Assembly: GCA_032358255.1 (NCBI GenBank)
Contig: JAULBX010028836.1
Coordinates: 1-26,346 of the forward strand
Direction of reading: 5' to 3'
From: Heterotrichella gracilis
Lineage: Eukaryota; Sar; Xanthophyceae; Tribonematales; Xanthonemataceae
DNA length: 26,346 nt
Each line of letters begins with the position of its first letter. The stretch's first letter is position 1. Shown one piece after another: positions 8,725 to 19,126 of the stretch. The position numbers were made by a program, and so were the translations under genes. Below the pieces are notes generated by a model. The model saw nothing but the letters and a program-made list of their open reading frames with translations, was not told where the DNA came from and ran no database searches.

Positions 8725-11700
8725 ATGGCGCGAGGGAGGGGCGGCTCGCCAGGCGGGCGGGGAGGGAGAGGTGGGAGGGGGGGGCGGGGCGATAGGGGTG
8801 GGCGGAGTTTCTCCCCTGGTGGACGCGGGGACAGGGGTGACAGGGGCGGGCGAGGCGGGAGGGGTGGAAGGGGCGGGTTTGGTGAGATGAGCGAGAGGGG
8901 TGGGAGAGGAGGAAGGGGAGGGAGGGGTGAGAGCAGAGGGAGGGGTGGAAGGGGTGGTGGTGGCAGGCGAGGGGACAGGGAGGAGAGGGGTGACAGAATG
9001 GAGAGGGGAGGGCGGGGCAGGGGGGGTGGCAGGGGTGGAAGGGGCGGGCGGGGTGGACGATTCAGTTCCAACCGCAGCTCATCTCCCCCACCCACATCCT
9101 ACACACCAGGCAGGCGCAGAGGCCGGGGAGGGCGGGTTGGTGCCAGCCACAGCCCACCCCCCGCAGCCGCTGCCTATGCGCCACCATCACCGCCCTCCCC
9201 CCCAGCAGCCAATGAGGTTCCTGGGAAGAAATCAGCAAGGGGGGTGCGCGAGAAGAGGGCAAGGGAGAAGAAGAGGGCTCGGGCACTGAAGCTGCTGCAG
9301 GGGGCACCAGGGGCGATCGAGGATGTGCATGCAGAGGTTTCACCGCTGGATTCACCCCCCCAGAAGCAGCAACGGCAGGAAAGACAGGCAGAAAAGAGAA
9401 GCAAGGGGAAAATGCAGGTGCTTGTGAGGATGTGGTCCTTATTTTGTCCTAACGGGTGGCCTGTCTGCAATCAGGAATTGCTCCACCGGCATTGCTTTTG
9501 GCTCTTGTGAACTGCCGTGAGGCTTATAAAACCATCATTTTCCATGATTTCCTGTTTCTGGTTTGCAGGTGATCCGGCCACAGCATGTGGCGCCACAGCC
9601 GTCACCAGCGGACGATTCCCCTGACACCCTAAACCCTAACCAGCGGCAGCAGGCTGGGAAGAAAGCAGGCAAGAAAAACAGCTCCAAACCAACCCAGCCG
9701 CCTCCCCAGGCAGCCCTCCCACCACACCCAGCACAGCCCTTGCCAGCTGCTGCAATCGCAAAACCCTCCCAAACCCTACAGCAAAACCCTAGCCAGCAGC
9801 AGCAGCAGCCACAGCAGGCCGGGAAGGGGAAGGGGAACAAGACAAAGGCGCAGCTACCACCTGCACAGGCAGCCATCCTACCAAAAGCAGCACAGCCCTC
9901 GCCAGCCGCCACAGCTGGCAACCGGCCTCAAACCCTAAACCCTACCCAGCAGCAGCCGGCAGCGAAGAACCCAGGCAAGAGAATCAAGTTGCAACCCCAG
10001 GCGGCAGCAGTGCCGGTCCCCGCACAGCCGTCTCCAGCACCAACCCTAGACCCTAGCCAGGCCCTAGCTGGGAAGAAGCCAGGGAAGAAGAACAAGTTCA
10101 GGGCACAGGATGAGCCTCCAGCACCACAGCCACAGCCAGATGTGATTGAGGCGCCAGGCCCTGCGGCCCCTGCTGGCCCTGGTGGCGCGGCAGGGGGTAG
10201 TAAGGAGGTGGTGGTGGTCAAGGGGAAGAAGCTGACTGCTGCTGAGCGCTTTGTGGCTGAGGTGGGGTCCAAGGTGAACACGGTAGTGGCGCCGCCAAAG
10301 AAAGGTAGGAGGAAACCCGTCGTCCCCCAGCTGGCTGCGGCGGATTTATACATAATACTTTGATTGTTCATTCCGGCAAGGGGTCTTGGTTATGCCCGTG
10401 AGCTGCACACATGTTCATATTTTCATTCTCGGGGCACCCTTAAGAGCTTGTGCCTGCCTGACCGCCATCTGGCACCAGTTTCAACGGGGTGCAACACTCA
10501 AATGCGCCTGCGCCTGTCACAATGCCGCTGTGCTGCATGTGTAGCACCACCCCTTGTGAAACACATACTGGTACATGGTGTCACAAGGCCTTGGCTAGCG
10601 CACACATCCGGCATGCGCCTTCAGGCATTGCATGTTGGGAGTTGATGCATGGCGTGGATGTACGCATGGGAAGACAACTGTGCAACAGCAGTTTGGATAC
10701 AGATAACTTTCTGTTTTTACTCAATAAAGTCGCGGATGTACATGCCTTCGCATACCCTTGGCTTGCATTGAATGTAGATGTGAGCATACTACGCCTCACA
10801 CAGAGCATCCACCATTGCAACCTGCACACACCTAAACCCTAAAACCTACATGCATTCTCCAATCTGTACCCTCATCTCCACATTGCCCTATTTCACCCCC
10901 GTTCCCTTTTCTTCCCCCAGCCGGCGCAACCCCGGGATCCAACTGGGAGCAGCTGAAGCAGGTGCTGGGGGCGGGCAAGGTGGGCGCAAAGCGGAAACCT
11001 GCAGGGGAGGTGGGTGTGGCCGCTGCCGCTGGCCCCGCCAAGCGCCCCAAGCCCCTGTCAGGTGACAAGAGCCTGACCAAGGTGATGGCCATCGACTGCG
11101 AGATGGTGGGGGTGGGGCCAAACGGGAGCGAGAGTGCACTGGCAAGGTGAGGGTCAGAAGAACGACAATCACGGATTTTGTCGGATTATATTATTACACG
11201 ATATCTCTGTTCATAACCAGTCGAATAACGCTATACAAGATTACAAGATTTATTTGACAGTCACATTCAGGGAGCCAACCCGGGCTCGCGAGACTGTTGG
11301 GGGTGCTTGAAAAAGTCACCCCGCTTACTAAATAAACTGTGAATTAATGGAGCCACATTGGCCCCACATTTACTACCAAAAAAGCTCAACAGGTTTTGCT
11401 ATAAGAAGACAATGTTTCATGTTCATGTTATCTTGGAAATTATTGAACAAATGCCGAGTTCATCCGTGGAACGTACTGCTTCTTATCTATGCATTTTGTC
11501 TTGTGTGAATAATTAATAATAATATATTCATTTCAGACCCTTTAGTGTGTGCATGGCCCAACCAACTGATCATGTCCTTGCCCCAGGGTGTGTGTGACCA
11601 ACAACTATGGCAACGTGCTGATGGACGAGTATGTGCGGCCGGGGGAGAGGGTCACCGACTTTAGGACACAGGTAACGCACACAGGGGACCCAAATGGTGC

Positions 11701-13427
11701 AATATAAGAACTGCCATGGCCACACTGCATCGTGGTGAGGCAGTGGGTTGGCCCCATTCATGTGTAATTCTCCACCTTGTAGAGCGGTGTCACTGGCACC
11801 TCAACGTAGCATATTAGGAAAAAAGGGACAACTGTTATATATTTATACTTTCTTGTATATTCTACAGCTTGATCACCAGCCACTGAGGTGGTGCGTTTCC
11901 CTCCCCAGGTGAGCGGCATCCGCTCCTTCCACCTTGCTGCAGCGGGTGACCTGGCCTCGGTGACCAGGCGGGTGGCGGAGATGATCAAGGGCAGGGTGCT
12001 GGTGGGGCATGCGATACAGAACGACCTGCAGGTGCGCGGCGCTGGGGGGTTAACAAACACACGGTGACGTGTACCATCACTAGATCGGCAGGTGGCCAGC
12101 GACGTAGTGGTGGCACATGCACCGACTTAGTGGTGACACTTGTGGTTGCAAACCCCAGCATCGTGCTCAGAAATCCCAGCAGCTAACTGTTTTCTTATAT
12201 AGGTCGTGTTTTGGATTTCTGGCACAATTTGACATGCTCACACAAGGAAGCAGGGCGGGTGCATGCTAGCGGAATCAGTCAGCAAAAAGAAAAGCACTTA
12301 CACGATGAACCTTGCTCACATCATTTTGCCACATGTTGATGTTCCAGTCTTAGCAAAAACACTGCATTTGCAGTTGCATGCTGTTGAGATGTGTGCAATT
12401 TCAGGCATTGCTGCTGAGCCACCCCCGGCGCCTGATCCGAGACAGCGCGTCCTACCCCCCGCTCATGCGCACACCCATGGCTGAGGGAAGGAGGCACAAG
12501 CCAAAGTCACTCAAGCAGCTGGCGCAGGTGCGAGGCTGGGGGAAAACTTAGGTTACTCTGATTTTTCAGTGTGCTGAGCTTGCTGTATAACGGAGCAGTC
12601 GCGTGGTTTTCCTGTTAATGTATATCTTTCCTATGGGGTAGGATAAGTTCCGTGAATTAACTTGCCACGAAAACACAAGATTGTGCATAAACATAGCAGG
12701 TGCCACTGGTTTTGCCACCTTCAAAATCGGCGCACTGGTCTGCCCTTGTGCAGTCTGGTGTTCTCCTGACGTGTGAATTCAAGCAAGCACCATCCTACCC
12801 CGGTTGATTGGTTGATTGGACGACCACGCACACACATACTCACACACCAGAAACAGCCACATAGGCGCCCCACATAGATTGTATTATCCATTTGCTGACC
12901 CCCTTTCCCACTTTTCATTTCCTCCTCAGGAGGAGCTTGGCTTGTCCATCCAGGAAGGGGAGCACAGCCCTGTGGAGGACGCACGGGCATCACTCATGCT
13001 GTACCACAAGCACAAAAAGGTGGGGGACAAATCCTTAGGGTTTTGCGGGATAGATTTACAGAAGTGGGGTATGACTGCGCAAACTGGGGGTGTGAATGTC
13101 TGGGGTGGGGTTTAGGGGGCATGGCTTGCGATTGAGCAGGGCCGTGTAGGAGGGAGAGCACAGGCGTGGTGAAACCCTTAGTCGGGGTTTTCTTGGAGGG
13201 GGCAGTGGTGGTGCCGTATGCTCATGCGCGTTGCTCGTGGGTGTGCCTTCCCATGCACAGACTCCTGTCGCAAATATGTTTTCCCTTGACATCCCCCCCC
13301 CTGTGTGTTGCAGGAGTGGGAAAAGTTCATTCTTCAGGGGGGAAAGGCACGTGGAGCCAACCAGGGGAAGGCAACCATGGCGACCTTTGCTGAGCTGGCA
13401 GCTAGGGACCCTATGGCAGATCTGTGA
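8725..13427 (+). CDS. REX4: REX4-type DEDDh 3'-5' RNA exonuclease with RGG-box N-terminus
   Basis: There are eight exons: 8725-9417, 9569-10304, 10921-11146, 11587-11671, 11909-12031, 12405-12527, 12930-13019 and 13314-13427. All phases agree (0,1,2,0,0,0,0), giving 729 residues. The exonuclease domain is about residues 530-690. Motif I is AIDCEMVG (D535, E537), motif [13 protein letters not shown] (D619) and motif [17 protein letters not shown] (H674, D679), a full DEDDh set. REX4-specific context includes [22 protein letters not shown] and [16 protein letters not shown]4 proteins act in nucleolar pre-rRNA processing (family knowledge). The first 120 or so residues are an RGG box ([14 protein letters not shown] style). 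Exon 2 is Pro/Gln/Lys-rich with four repeat units. Exon 1 joins by a weaker donor (CAG|GTGCTT), so a separate RGG protein ending at 9510 is the alternative. The catalytic part (exons 3-8) is certain. Confidence 0.85.
9600..10110 (+). repeat. Four coding repeat units in REX4 exon 2
   Basis: Each unit begins with a telomere-like core (ACCCTAAACCCTAACCAG at 9625, AAACCCTACAG at 9771, AACCCTAAACCCTACCCAG at 9931, AACCCTAGACCCTAGCCAG at 10042). A Lys-rich block follows. At protein level this reads TLNPNQ...[17 protein letters not shown]...[14 protein letters not shown]...AAKNPGKR and TLDPSQ...AGKKPGKKN, with spacings of about 49, 53 and 37 residues. The units are separated by Ala/Pro-rich linkers containing AQPSPA. 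Confidence 0.8.
11230..11440 (+). repeat. AT-rich dispersed element, copy A, in REX4 intron 3
   Basis: This stretch matches the reverse complement of about 25867-26088. Shared blocks, in order, are TTATTTGACA, CAGGGAGCCAAC, a CGGGCTC core, CTGTTGG, CACCCCGCTT, GAGCCACATTGGCCCCAC and AAAAAGCT. The blocks are separated by short indels and substitutions. It lies wholly in the 440-base intron between exons 3 and 4. No open frame, tRNA-like A/B boxes or clear terminal repeats were seen, so it could be a SINE-, MITE- or other non-autonomous element. Ends are approximate. Confidence 0.75.
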
Positions 13428-14205
13428 GCACATGTGACCACACTGGACGCTGGCTGGATCTCAAGTTGCGATTGAGATTTATTGGCCGAAAGGCGCATGG
13501 GACTGGCAGGGAAAGGGGCGTGTTGTCAGGTCTTGTAGCATACGGGAACGCCGCCTGCTACACTGTAAGAGTCAGTAGGGATGAAAGGAGAGGAAATGAG
13601 AGCTAGAGGTGTTAAACGCTAAGATTGAAGCTGGCTAGACTGGATTGAGTAGGTGCTTGGTGCGTTTGGTTTATTTTTCGTTTTCTTTGCCCGGGCCTGA
13701 GAGAGTGGGGGCTTTTGGTGTAAAATGACTCAATGAGTAGAATGCAGCCACATATTATCAGGGTCATGATGTGGGTACGCAAGACGTTGAGCCGAAGTGT
13801 GCATTTCAAGCCCTGATTAATGGGTCATTACCCTACCGTAGGGCGAGGGCTGGCATTTGAACCCTTCCTTAGGGTTTGAGCAGTGGTGGATGGCCCCTTT
13901 CCTAGTTTATGCCTTGCTGCAGACCCACGACCCGTCACACCAAACGTGCACGTTATAATAGATTTTTTCCCATGTAGAATGTAGGAACTAGTTTGTGTTT
14001 CGCACCCAGTCAAGTGAAAGCCGTGGTGACAGCCAGGGTGACGACGCAACCTTGTCTGCAACACATCACTCTCATGCCTGGTGGAGTGGCAATCTGCGCA
14101 AGGCTTGAAGCACTGCGCGCGAACGAGTGTAACCGCTTGGAATCAAAACGCTCCCTGGTGGACGCTTGCCTGCATACGCCTACATAAACGAACCATCTCT
14201 GAACC
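13428..14205. other. REX4 3' flank and GT71 5' flank, no gene identified
   Basis: This is intergenic DNA between two plus-strand genes. A TGTAA element, the common green-algal polyadenylation signal, occurs at 13564-13568, about 137 bases after the REX4 stop, and is a candidate 3' end signal. The rest would hold the promoter and 5'UTR of the next gene. No supported coding frame was found. Confidence 0.4.
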
Positions 14206-17200
14206 ATGCTCAGGAACCGGGGAGTAGCAGGCCGCACTGGCTCGGGTCCTCCCCCACACACCACAACACAACCCTCCCCTCGGCTTCACAGCAAGCCTGC
14301 AAGGGGCAGACGATGGGCAACTGGTGCAATCGCGCTCGGTCTCCTTGTGTGTGTTGCCACCACAGTGCTGCTCGGTCACTGGCTGTCCAGCGGAGTGCTG
14401 AACAATGGAGCCACCCTACACCAGGCTACCGCTACAGCGGCCACAGGCGATGAAGGTACGTGTGTGAGCAGTGCAAACCAACCTTCTTTCACCGCGATAT
14501 TCTGACGTACTCCTCGCGTTATGCATGCATGTATGCGCCACAAACAATGGATTGGTTCCAGTGGCTGTGGAGGTGCGGGGGACACTTTTGGCCAACCACT
14601 GTCAGCACCACGAGGTGACACCACTAGCAGAACCAGTATGCATGACTCCCAATGGCAAGCTACTACAGAATTTCACCTGTGTACGGCGTGCCATTGTCGG
14701 TACAGAGCGAGTCATGGTCTGCCCCACACCTGCATGCTTCGAGCGCTCCTTCTCACCACAGCCCCTGGTGTGTATTTCGTGACTGATTTGCACCTGTCCC
14801 AGCACCCTTAGGGTATCTGCAGGATCCCCATACCCCCACGTCCATAAGGGTGAATAAGAACTCTCAGCAACCTTGAAGCCGCAGGCGCAGGCCGCATGTG
14901 GTTAAAACCCTAAAACCCTACATCATGTGTATTTATATGCCGCTCACACCCCGCACTTTGGACCCTACCCCCTACACCGATTCCGTGCAGGTTGTGCCAG
15001 CGTGCTGTCCCGCATGCGCAGCCAGCCCTGCGGCACCCGCCACCTGTCCTTCAGCACCGACCCTTTGTGGAGGGGCGCAGGCCACTGTGGGCAGGGGTCA
15101 GAGGCGCATGTGGTTAAAACCCTAAAACCCTACATCATGTGTATTATATGCCGCTCACACCCCGCACTTTGGACCCTACACCCTACACCGATTCCGTGCA
15201 GGTTGTGCCAGCGTGCTGTCCCGCATGCGCAGCCAGCCCTGCGGCACCCGCCACCTGNNNNNNNNNNNNNNNNNNNNNNNNNNNNNNNNNNNNNNNNNNN
15301 NNNNNNNNNNNNNNNNNNNNNNNNNNNNNNNNNNNNNNNNNNNNNNNNNNNNNNNNNTCCTTCAGCACCGACCTCACCTTTGTGGAGGGGCGCAGGCCAC
15401 TGTGGGCAGGGGTCAGAGGGAATGACACCTTCTGGGGCTCGGTGAGGGCCAGGGGCGCAATGCTATGGGGCTGGGACTGTCCCATGTGTTGTCTCTGTTG
15501 CAAAATCATGGGAATAATGGGGTTATCAGCACTTGCTCTTATGGAATTTTTGGTGCACTTGCTTTCATACCTGACGGGCGCTCAGGGTGCGCATCGGGTA
15601 CAAGGGTCAAGGCGTGATGCAAGTTGCAATCGCGTTAAGCAACTGGGTCTAAATGTATACACATGTATAACAGTAACATGCGAATTTACTCTATTGGTTG
15701 CAGCCCTCATAGCGATTTGCATGTGCTGCAGGTGATGAAGGGTGTTGCAAAGACCCTAGCCAAGGGGCATCCCAGGTTCAACCCCTCACATTACAAAGGG
15801 AAGGGGGTCGTGTACACAGCACATCGGAAGATGTACCAATACGTGCGGTTCAGCATCCAGAGGCTGCGCAAGCTAGGGTGCAACCTCCCCATTGAGGTAT
15901 GTCAAGGCAATATGAATAAATATCATCATGTGCACAAGTGATTAGATAATCGTTTGATGATAGTATACGGAACGCATTATCTGCTTCTGGATTGCTGGTC
16001 GATCCCCTATGCATTCAAGTTGGTTGAACCCTGCTTTCAGGGTTGGATGCAAAGGAGTTGACTGCATGCACAGGCATGGCATGCTGTTTACCCTTTAGGG
16101 CCTGTGTGGCACAGCCTGGACCACCCCACAGCAGGCTGCAAGGAATATTGCATCTGTCGTTTGCAGAAAATGCCACATAAGTCCCGTCCCACAATCAGCA
16201 TTCCCATTCCTGTCATTTTGAGCAATCCCACCAGCGGACTCCATTCATCCTCCAGGTGTGGCATTACACCAATGAGCTGTCAGGGTACCAGGTGGCCACC
16301 CTCCACCGCATGACAAATGTGCGCGTGATGGACATTTTGGCACCCCCCCGCCACCCTGCTGTGCACCGCTTCACTGCTTCGCGCACTACCAGCCCTGTGT
16401 GGGAGAAGCGGTTTCAAATCAAGGGGGCGGCGATACTGGCATCTAAGTTTAAGGAGGTGGGTGGGGGGTAAGGCTGGCGGCGGGTGCATTTCCATCAACT
16501 CGGGGCTAAGAGCAACATGTGCGTGCATCAGTTCATGTTTATTTGTGAGCAATGCCTGTATTACAGGGGGCAATGCCTGTACCATGGGAGATGTATCCGC
16601 ATAATGGATCCTGGAGGTCCAAGTTTGTGTGCAATTAGGGGCCTCGACACATTGCTGCGGCTGGTCCCCGTTGGCATATGCCTGGTTCAAGCAGTAGCAA
16701 TGCCTGTAATGAGCTGACTTGACAGCCACATTGCATTACCCATGCGGCACATGCATGTCAGATGCGCCACCTGCCCCAAATGGGTGGCAAGCCCTCCAAG
16801 AGCAATGAAGGCCTTGACCAAGGTGACCCTCCCTCCTGCCACACCCCCGTGCACCCCCCTCTTTCCTCCCCGCAGGTGCTGTACCTTGACAGTGACGTCT
16901 TCCCCCTGGCTGACCCTTCGGACCTATTCACCACCCCCGCCTACACATGCAGCGGTGCGCTGTTCTGGCCCGCCGTCTGGACCACGCCGCAGGAGAACCC
17001 GATCTGGGAGATGATGGAGGCCAGCGGGGAGGAACAGGTAGGCGGGGGATGCATGCAGATCTACACATGTTCATCGACGCAATGAATGTATCAATGGGAA
17101 ACGTTATATGGGTTATCCTCCCATTAGGGCCCCATTGGAGACGTGGAATGTTTGTTGTCCATTACCATGTAGGACCCGCAAATCATGTCGGCTAGCTAAA

Positions 17201-18455
17201 ATGTGGTTCCTTGAGGGACGTTTAACATCCCCTACTTATCTTTTGCATGTAGGCCCCCCTGTGCCGCGAGGAGCGTGAGCAGGATGCCGGCCAGATGGTG
17301 GTGGACAAGGGCAGGCCGGGGGTGTGGCGGGCGCTGCTGCTGGCCCAAAACATGCAGGAGCAGCACGATGCCTTTGGGATGTTCTTCAACGGGGCCAAGG
17401 ACACCTTCAGGTTTGCCTGGCGCTACCTGGGTGTGCCATACTACATGGTGCAGGTGGGTGTGGGTGAACATGGTGGGTGTTGGGGGGCAGAGACCCTTAG
17501 TTGGGGCTTTGTGCGGTTGGTGGTTGAGAGATCCAGGTGGGGGCAATTCCCTGAAAAGGCTTGACAAGGGTGCAGGTTTGTTGCAGCCGGGGTGGGGTAC
17601 TGCTACTGTAACAGGGTTTACGTAAACCTAAACCCTGAACCCTAAACCCTAAACGCAATAAAGCAGGTTTGTTGCAGCGGGGGTGGGGTACTGCTATGTT
17701 GCAATGCAGTACCAATTGCCTGATCAGCAGACTGTGCGCTGTCCATTCCAACAGTGATATGCAACAACAACAAAAAACCCACATTGTCAAGGCATGGCAC
17801 TCCCATGGCACACACATTTTAAACAAGACACTGGATGACACCCACGCCCCCTCCATGCGGCATTGCCCACTTCCACGCCCACACCCACGCCCACTCCCAC
17901 ACCAACACCCACTGTTCTCATGCATGCCCAGGTGCACCCCGGCTTGGCTGGCAACGTGGTGGATCGCTCCCTGTTCTGTGGCCACAGCATGATCCAGCAC
18001 CACCCACGTGGGACCCGCTGTTTGTGCACGCCACCAACCTCAAGTGGGATCGGGACGTGGCCATGCCGCAGGGCGCCACGTGGCACCTATGGCAGAGGTA
18101 CAGCCTGGGGCCGCCATCTGGCAAGGGAGGTGCACTGGAAAGAAGTGGGGGAGTGGGGAGGTGGTGGAAGATGGTGATTGCCATGTGGCAGCGGGAGCAT
18201 GCGCCTAGAGAGGTCCAGGGGGGAAATGATGTGCAAAGTGGGGATCTAAGGGAGGAGGATGCGTCAGGTGAAGGCGGGAGGTTGCGGCCAGTGCTTGCGA
18301 CTCGGCTGATGCGGAGAGGGGCCTGGGACTGCAGGGTCTTTTCGTACACTGGTCTGCCCCAAGAGGGGGTGCAGCTGGTGACCAAAAGGTTCAAGCACAC
18401 CTTCGGACCTATATTTGAGCAGGAGTTCTACCAAAGCATCGCGGAAGCAGATTGA
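14206..18455 (+). CDS. GT71 (MNN1/MNN2-type) alpha-mannosyltransferase, frame disrupted
   Basis: Exons: 14206-14455, 14562-14771 (donor uncertain), 15202-15441 (crosses the N gap), 15732-15896, 16256-16456, 16876-17037, 17253-17453 and 17932-18455. The N-terminus is cytosolic and basic, then ATGAIALGLLVCVATTVLLG, a type II signal anchor typical of Golgi enzymes. The catalytic region follows the Mannosyl_trans3 family order: KGKGVVYTAHRKMYQYVRFS, LRKLGCNLPIEVW, the acceptor/donor core VLYLDSDVFPLADPSDLF (DXD as DSD), CSGALFWPAVW, GQMVVDKGRPGVW, AKDTFRFAWRYLGVPY, GHSMIQ and DPLFVHATNLKW. The family transfers mannose from GDP-mannose to glycans in the secretory pathway. The last two motifs lie in different frames: a single missing base near 18000-18011 breaks the last exon. 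This is either a sequencing error or a damaged gene. Confidence 0.8.
14894..15357 (+). repeat. 212-bp tandem duplication covering GT71 exon 3
   Basis: The block starting GCATGTGGTTAAAACCCTAA at 14894 restarts at 15106. Each unit contains a telomere-like tract, the intron end TTCCGTGCAG and the start of the same exon (14991 and 15202). Copy 1 runs contiguously through TTCAGCACCGAC then CCTTTG. The continuation after the gap reads CGACCTCACCTTTG. Copy 1 therefore lacks four bases and is out of frame, and the second copy is the coding one. Confidence 0.9.
15258..15357. other. Assembly gap of 100 Ns inside GT71 exon 3
   Basis: There are exactly 100 N, the usual placeholder for a gap of unknown size. 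The base before (…CCACCTG) and after (TCCTTCAGC…) are directly adjacent in the upstream copy of the same sequence. The real gap may therefore be zero, or one or more further 212-bp units. Confidence 0.95.
17572..17696 (+). repeat. 34-bp direct repeat flanking a telomere-like tract in GT71 intron 7
   Basis: GCAGGTTTGTTGCAGC begins at 17572 and again at 17663. The two 34-base copies differ at one position. Between them sits a telomere-like stretch (17622-17654, AACCTAAACCCTGAACCC then CTAAACCCTAAAC). The layout is that of a short insertion with flanking target or repair duplication. Confidence 0.8.
17865..17915 (+). repeat. Degenerate CCCACN minisatellite before the GT71 exon 8 acceptor
   Basis: Repeated CCCACG/CCCACA/CCCACT hexamers lie just upstream of the intron 7 acceptor (CATGCCCAG at 17923-17931). 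They may serve as its pyrimidine-rich tract. Confidence 0.6.
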
Positions 18456-19126
18456 CGCTGTCGAGCTGCTCAGCAGGCTGGTCAGCAATTCTTTCAATTG
18501 AATTTGGGTTCTGTTCAAAGTATTTATTAAATCAGGTACCTATAGTGCCCACCATTTCCCAGTGACTGTCAGCGTTCAACAACTTGTCTGACCTTCTGAG
18601 TTGCACTCAACACAGTGATGCATTGTACAGCAGGTCAGCTGCCAGCTTGCTCAGTGGAAAGCAGACCGCACTGATGCCATGCGCATGCCTATTTCCCTAA
18701 GACCCCGTAGGAAATGCACTAATAATGCACTATTGTCAATGTCCACTACCGCATTGGGTTGGATGCATATGCACGTCTCAGACATGACCTAGTTTAGTTA
18801 CATGTAGGGTTGCAATGGCCGCCCCGGGGGGCAATCGCTTTGACCATATGACCCTAGTCTAGGGTCTGTATCCTTTGCCGCGCTGTTACGTTCCAGCAAA
18901 CATTGTTGCACAGGCTTCTGTCCATCAAGAATCACCAGGCGCCAGACCCAAATACACCTCCCTCAGCAAGGACGCCGATGGGCACCCAGGCTCCCCACAC
19001 CACCATCTCACACCGGTTGAGCCTGGTACAAATCGCCTAGGAAAACTCCCTACCCACATCCCTTGTGAGCAATTGTGCTGAAGTGTGCAGGGGGTCCATC
19101 ACAACATCACTCCACTGTGCCCCCCC
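18456..19126. other. Convergent intergenic region, no gene identified
   Basis: This is the 3' flank shared by the GT71 gene (plus) and the PsbP-domain gene (minus). A TATTTATTAAATC stretch near 18519-18534 is about 65 bases after the GT71 stop and could be part of its 3' end. No supported frame, RNA gene or repeat was found. Confidence 0.4.

Noticed and set aside
8664..9095. Proline-rich minus-strand frame
   Set aside because: It is the antisense shadow of the RGG exon; the Pro/Leu runs are the complement of Gly/Arg codons.
9535..10371. Cys/Ala/Gly-rich minus-strand frames
   Set aside because: They are shadows of REX4 exon 2, whose plus-strand frame is in phase with the exonuclease domain.
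14927..15445. Long plus-strand frames crossing the N gap and both exon copies
   Set aside because: They read through intron sequence, the Ns and an out-of-frame duplicate; only the post-gap frame matches the neighbouring exons.
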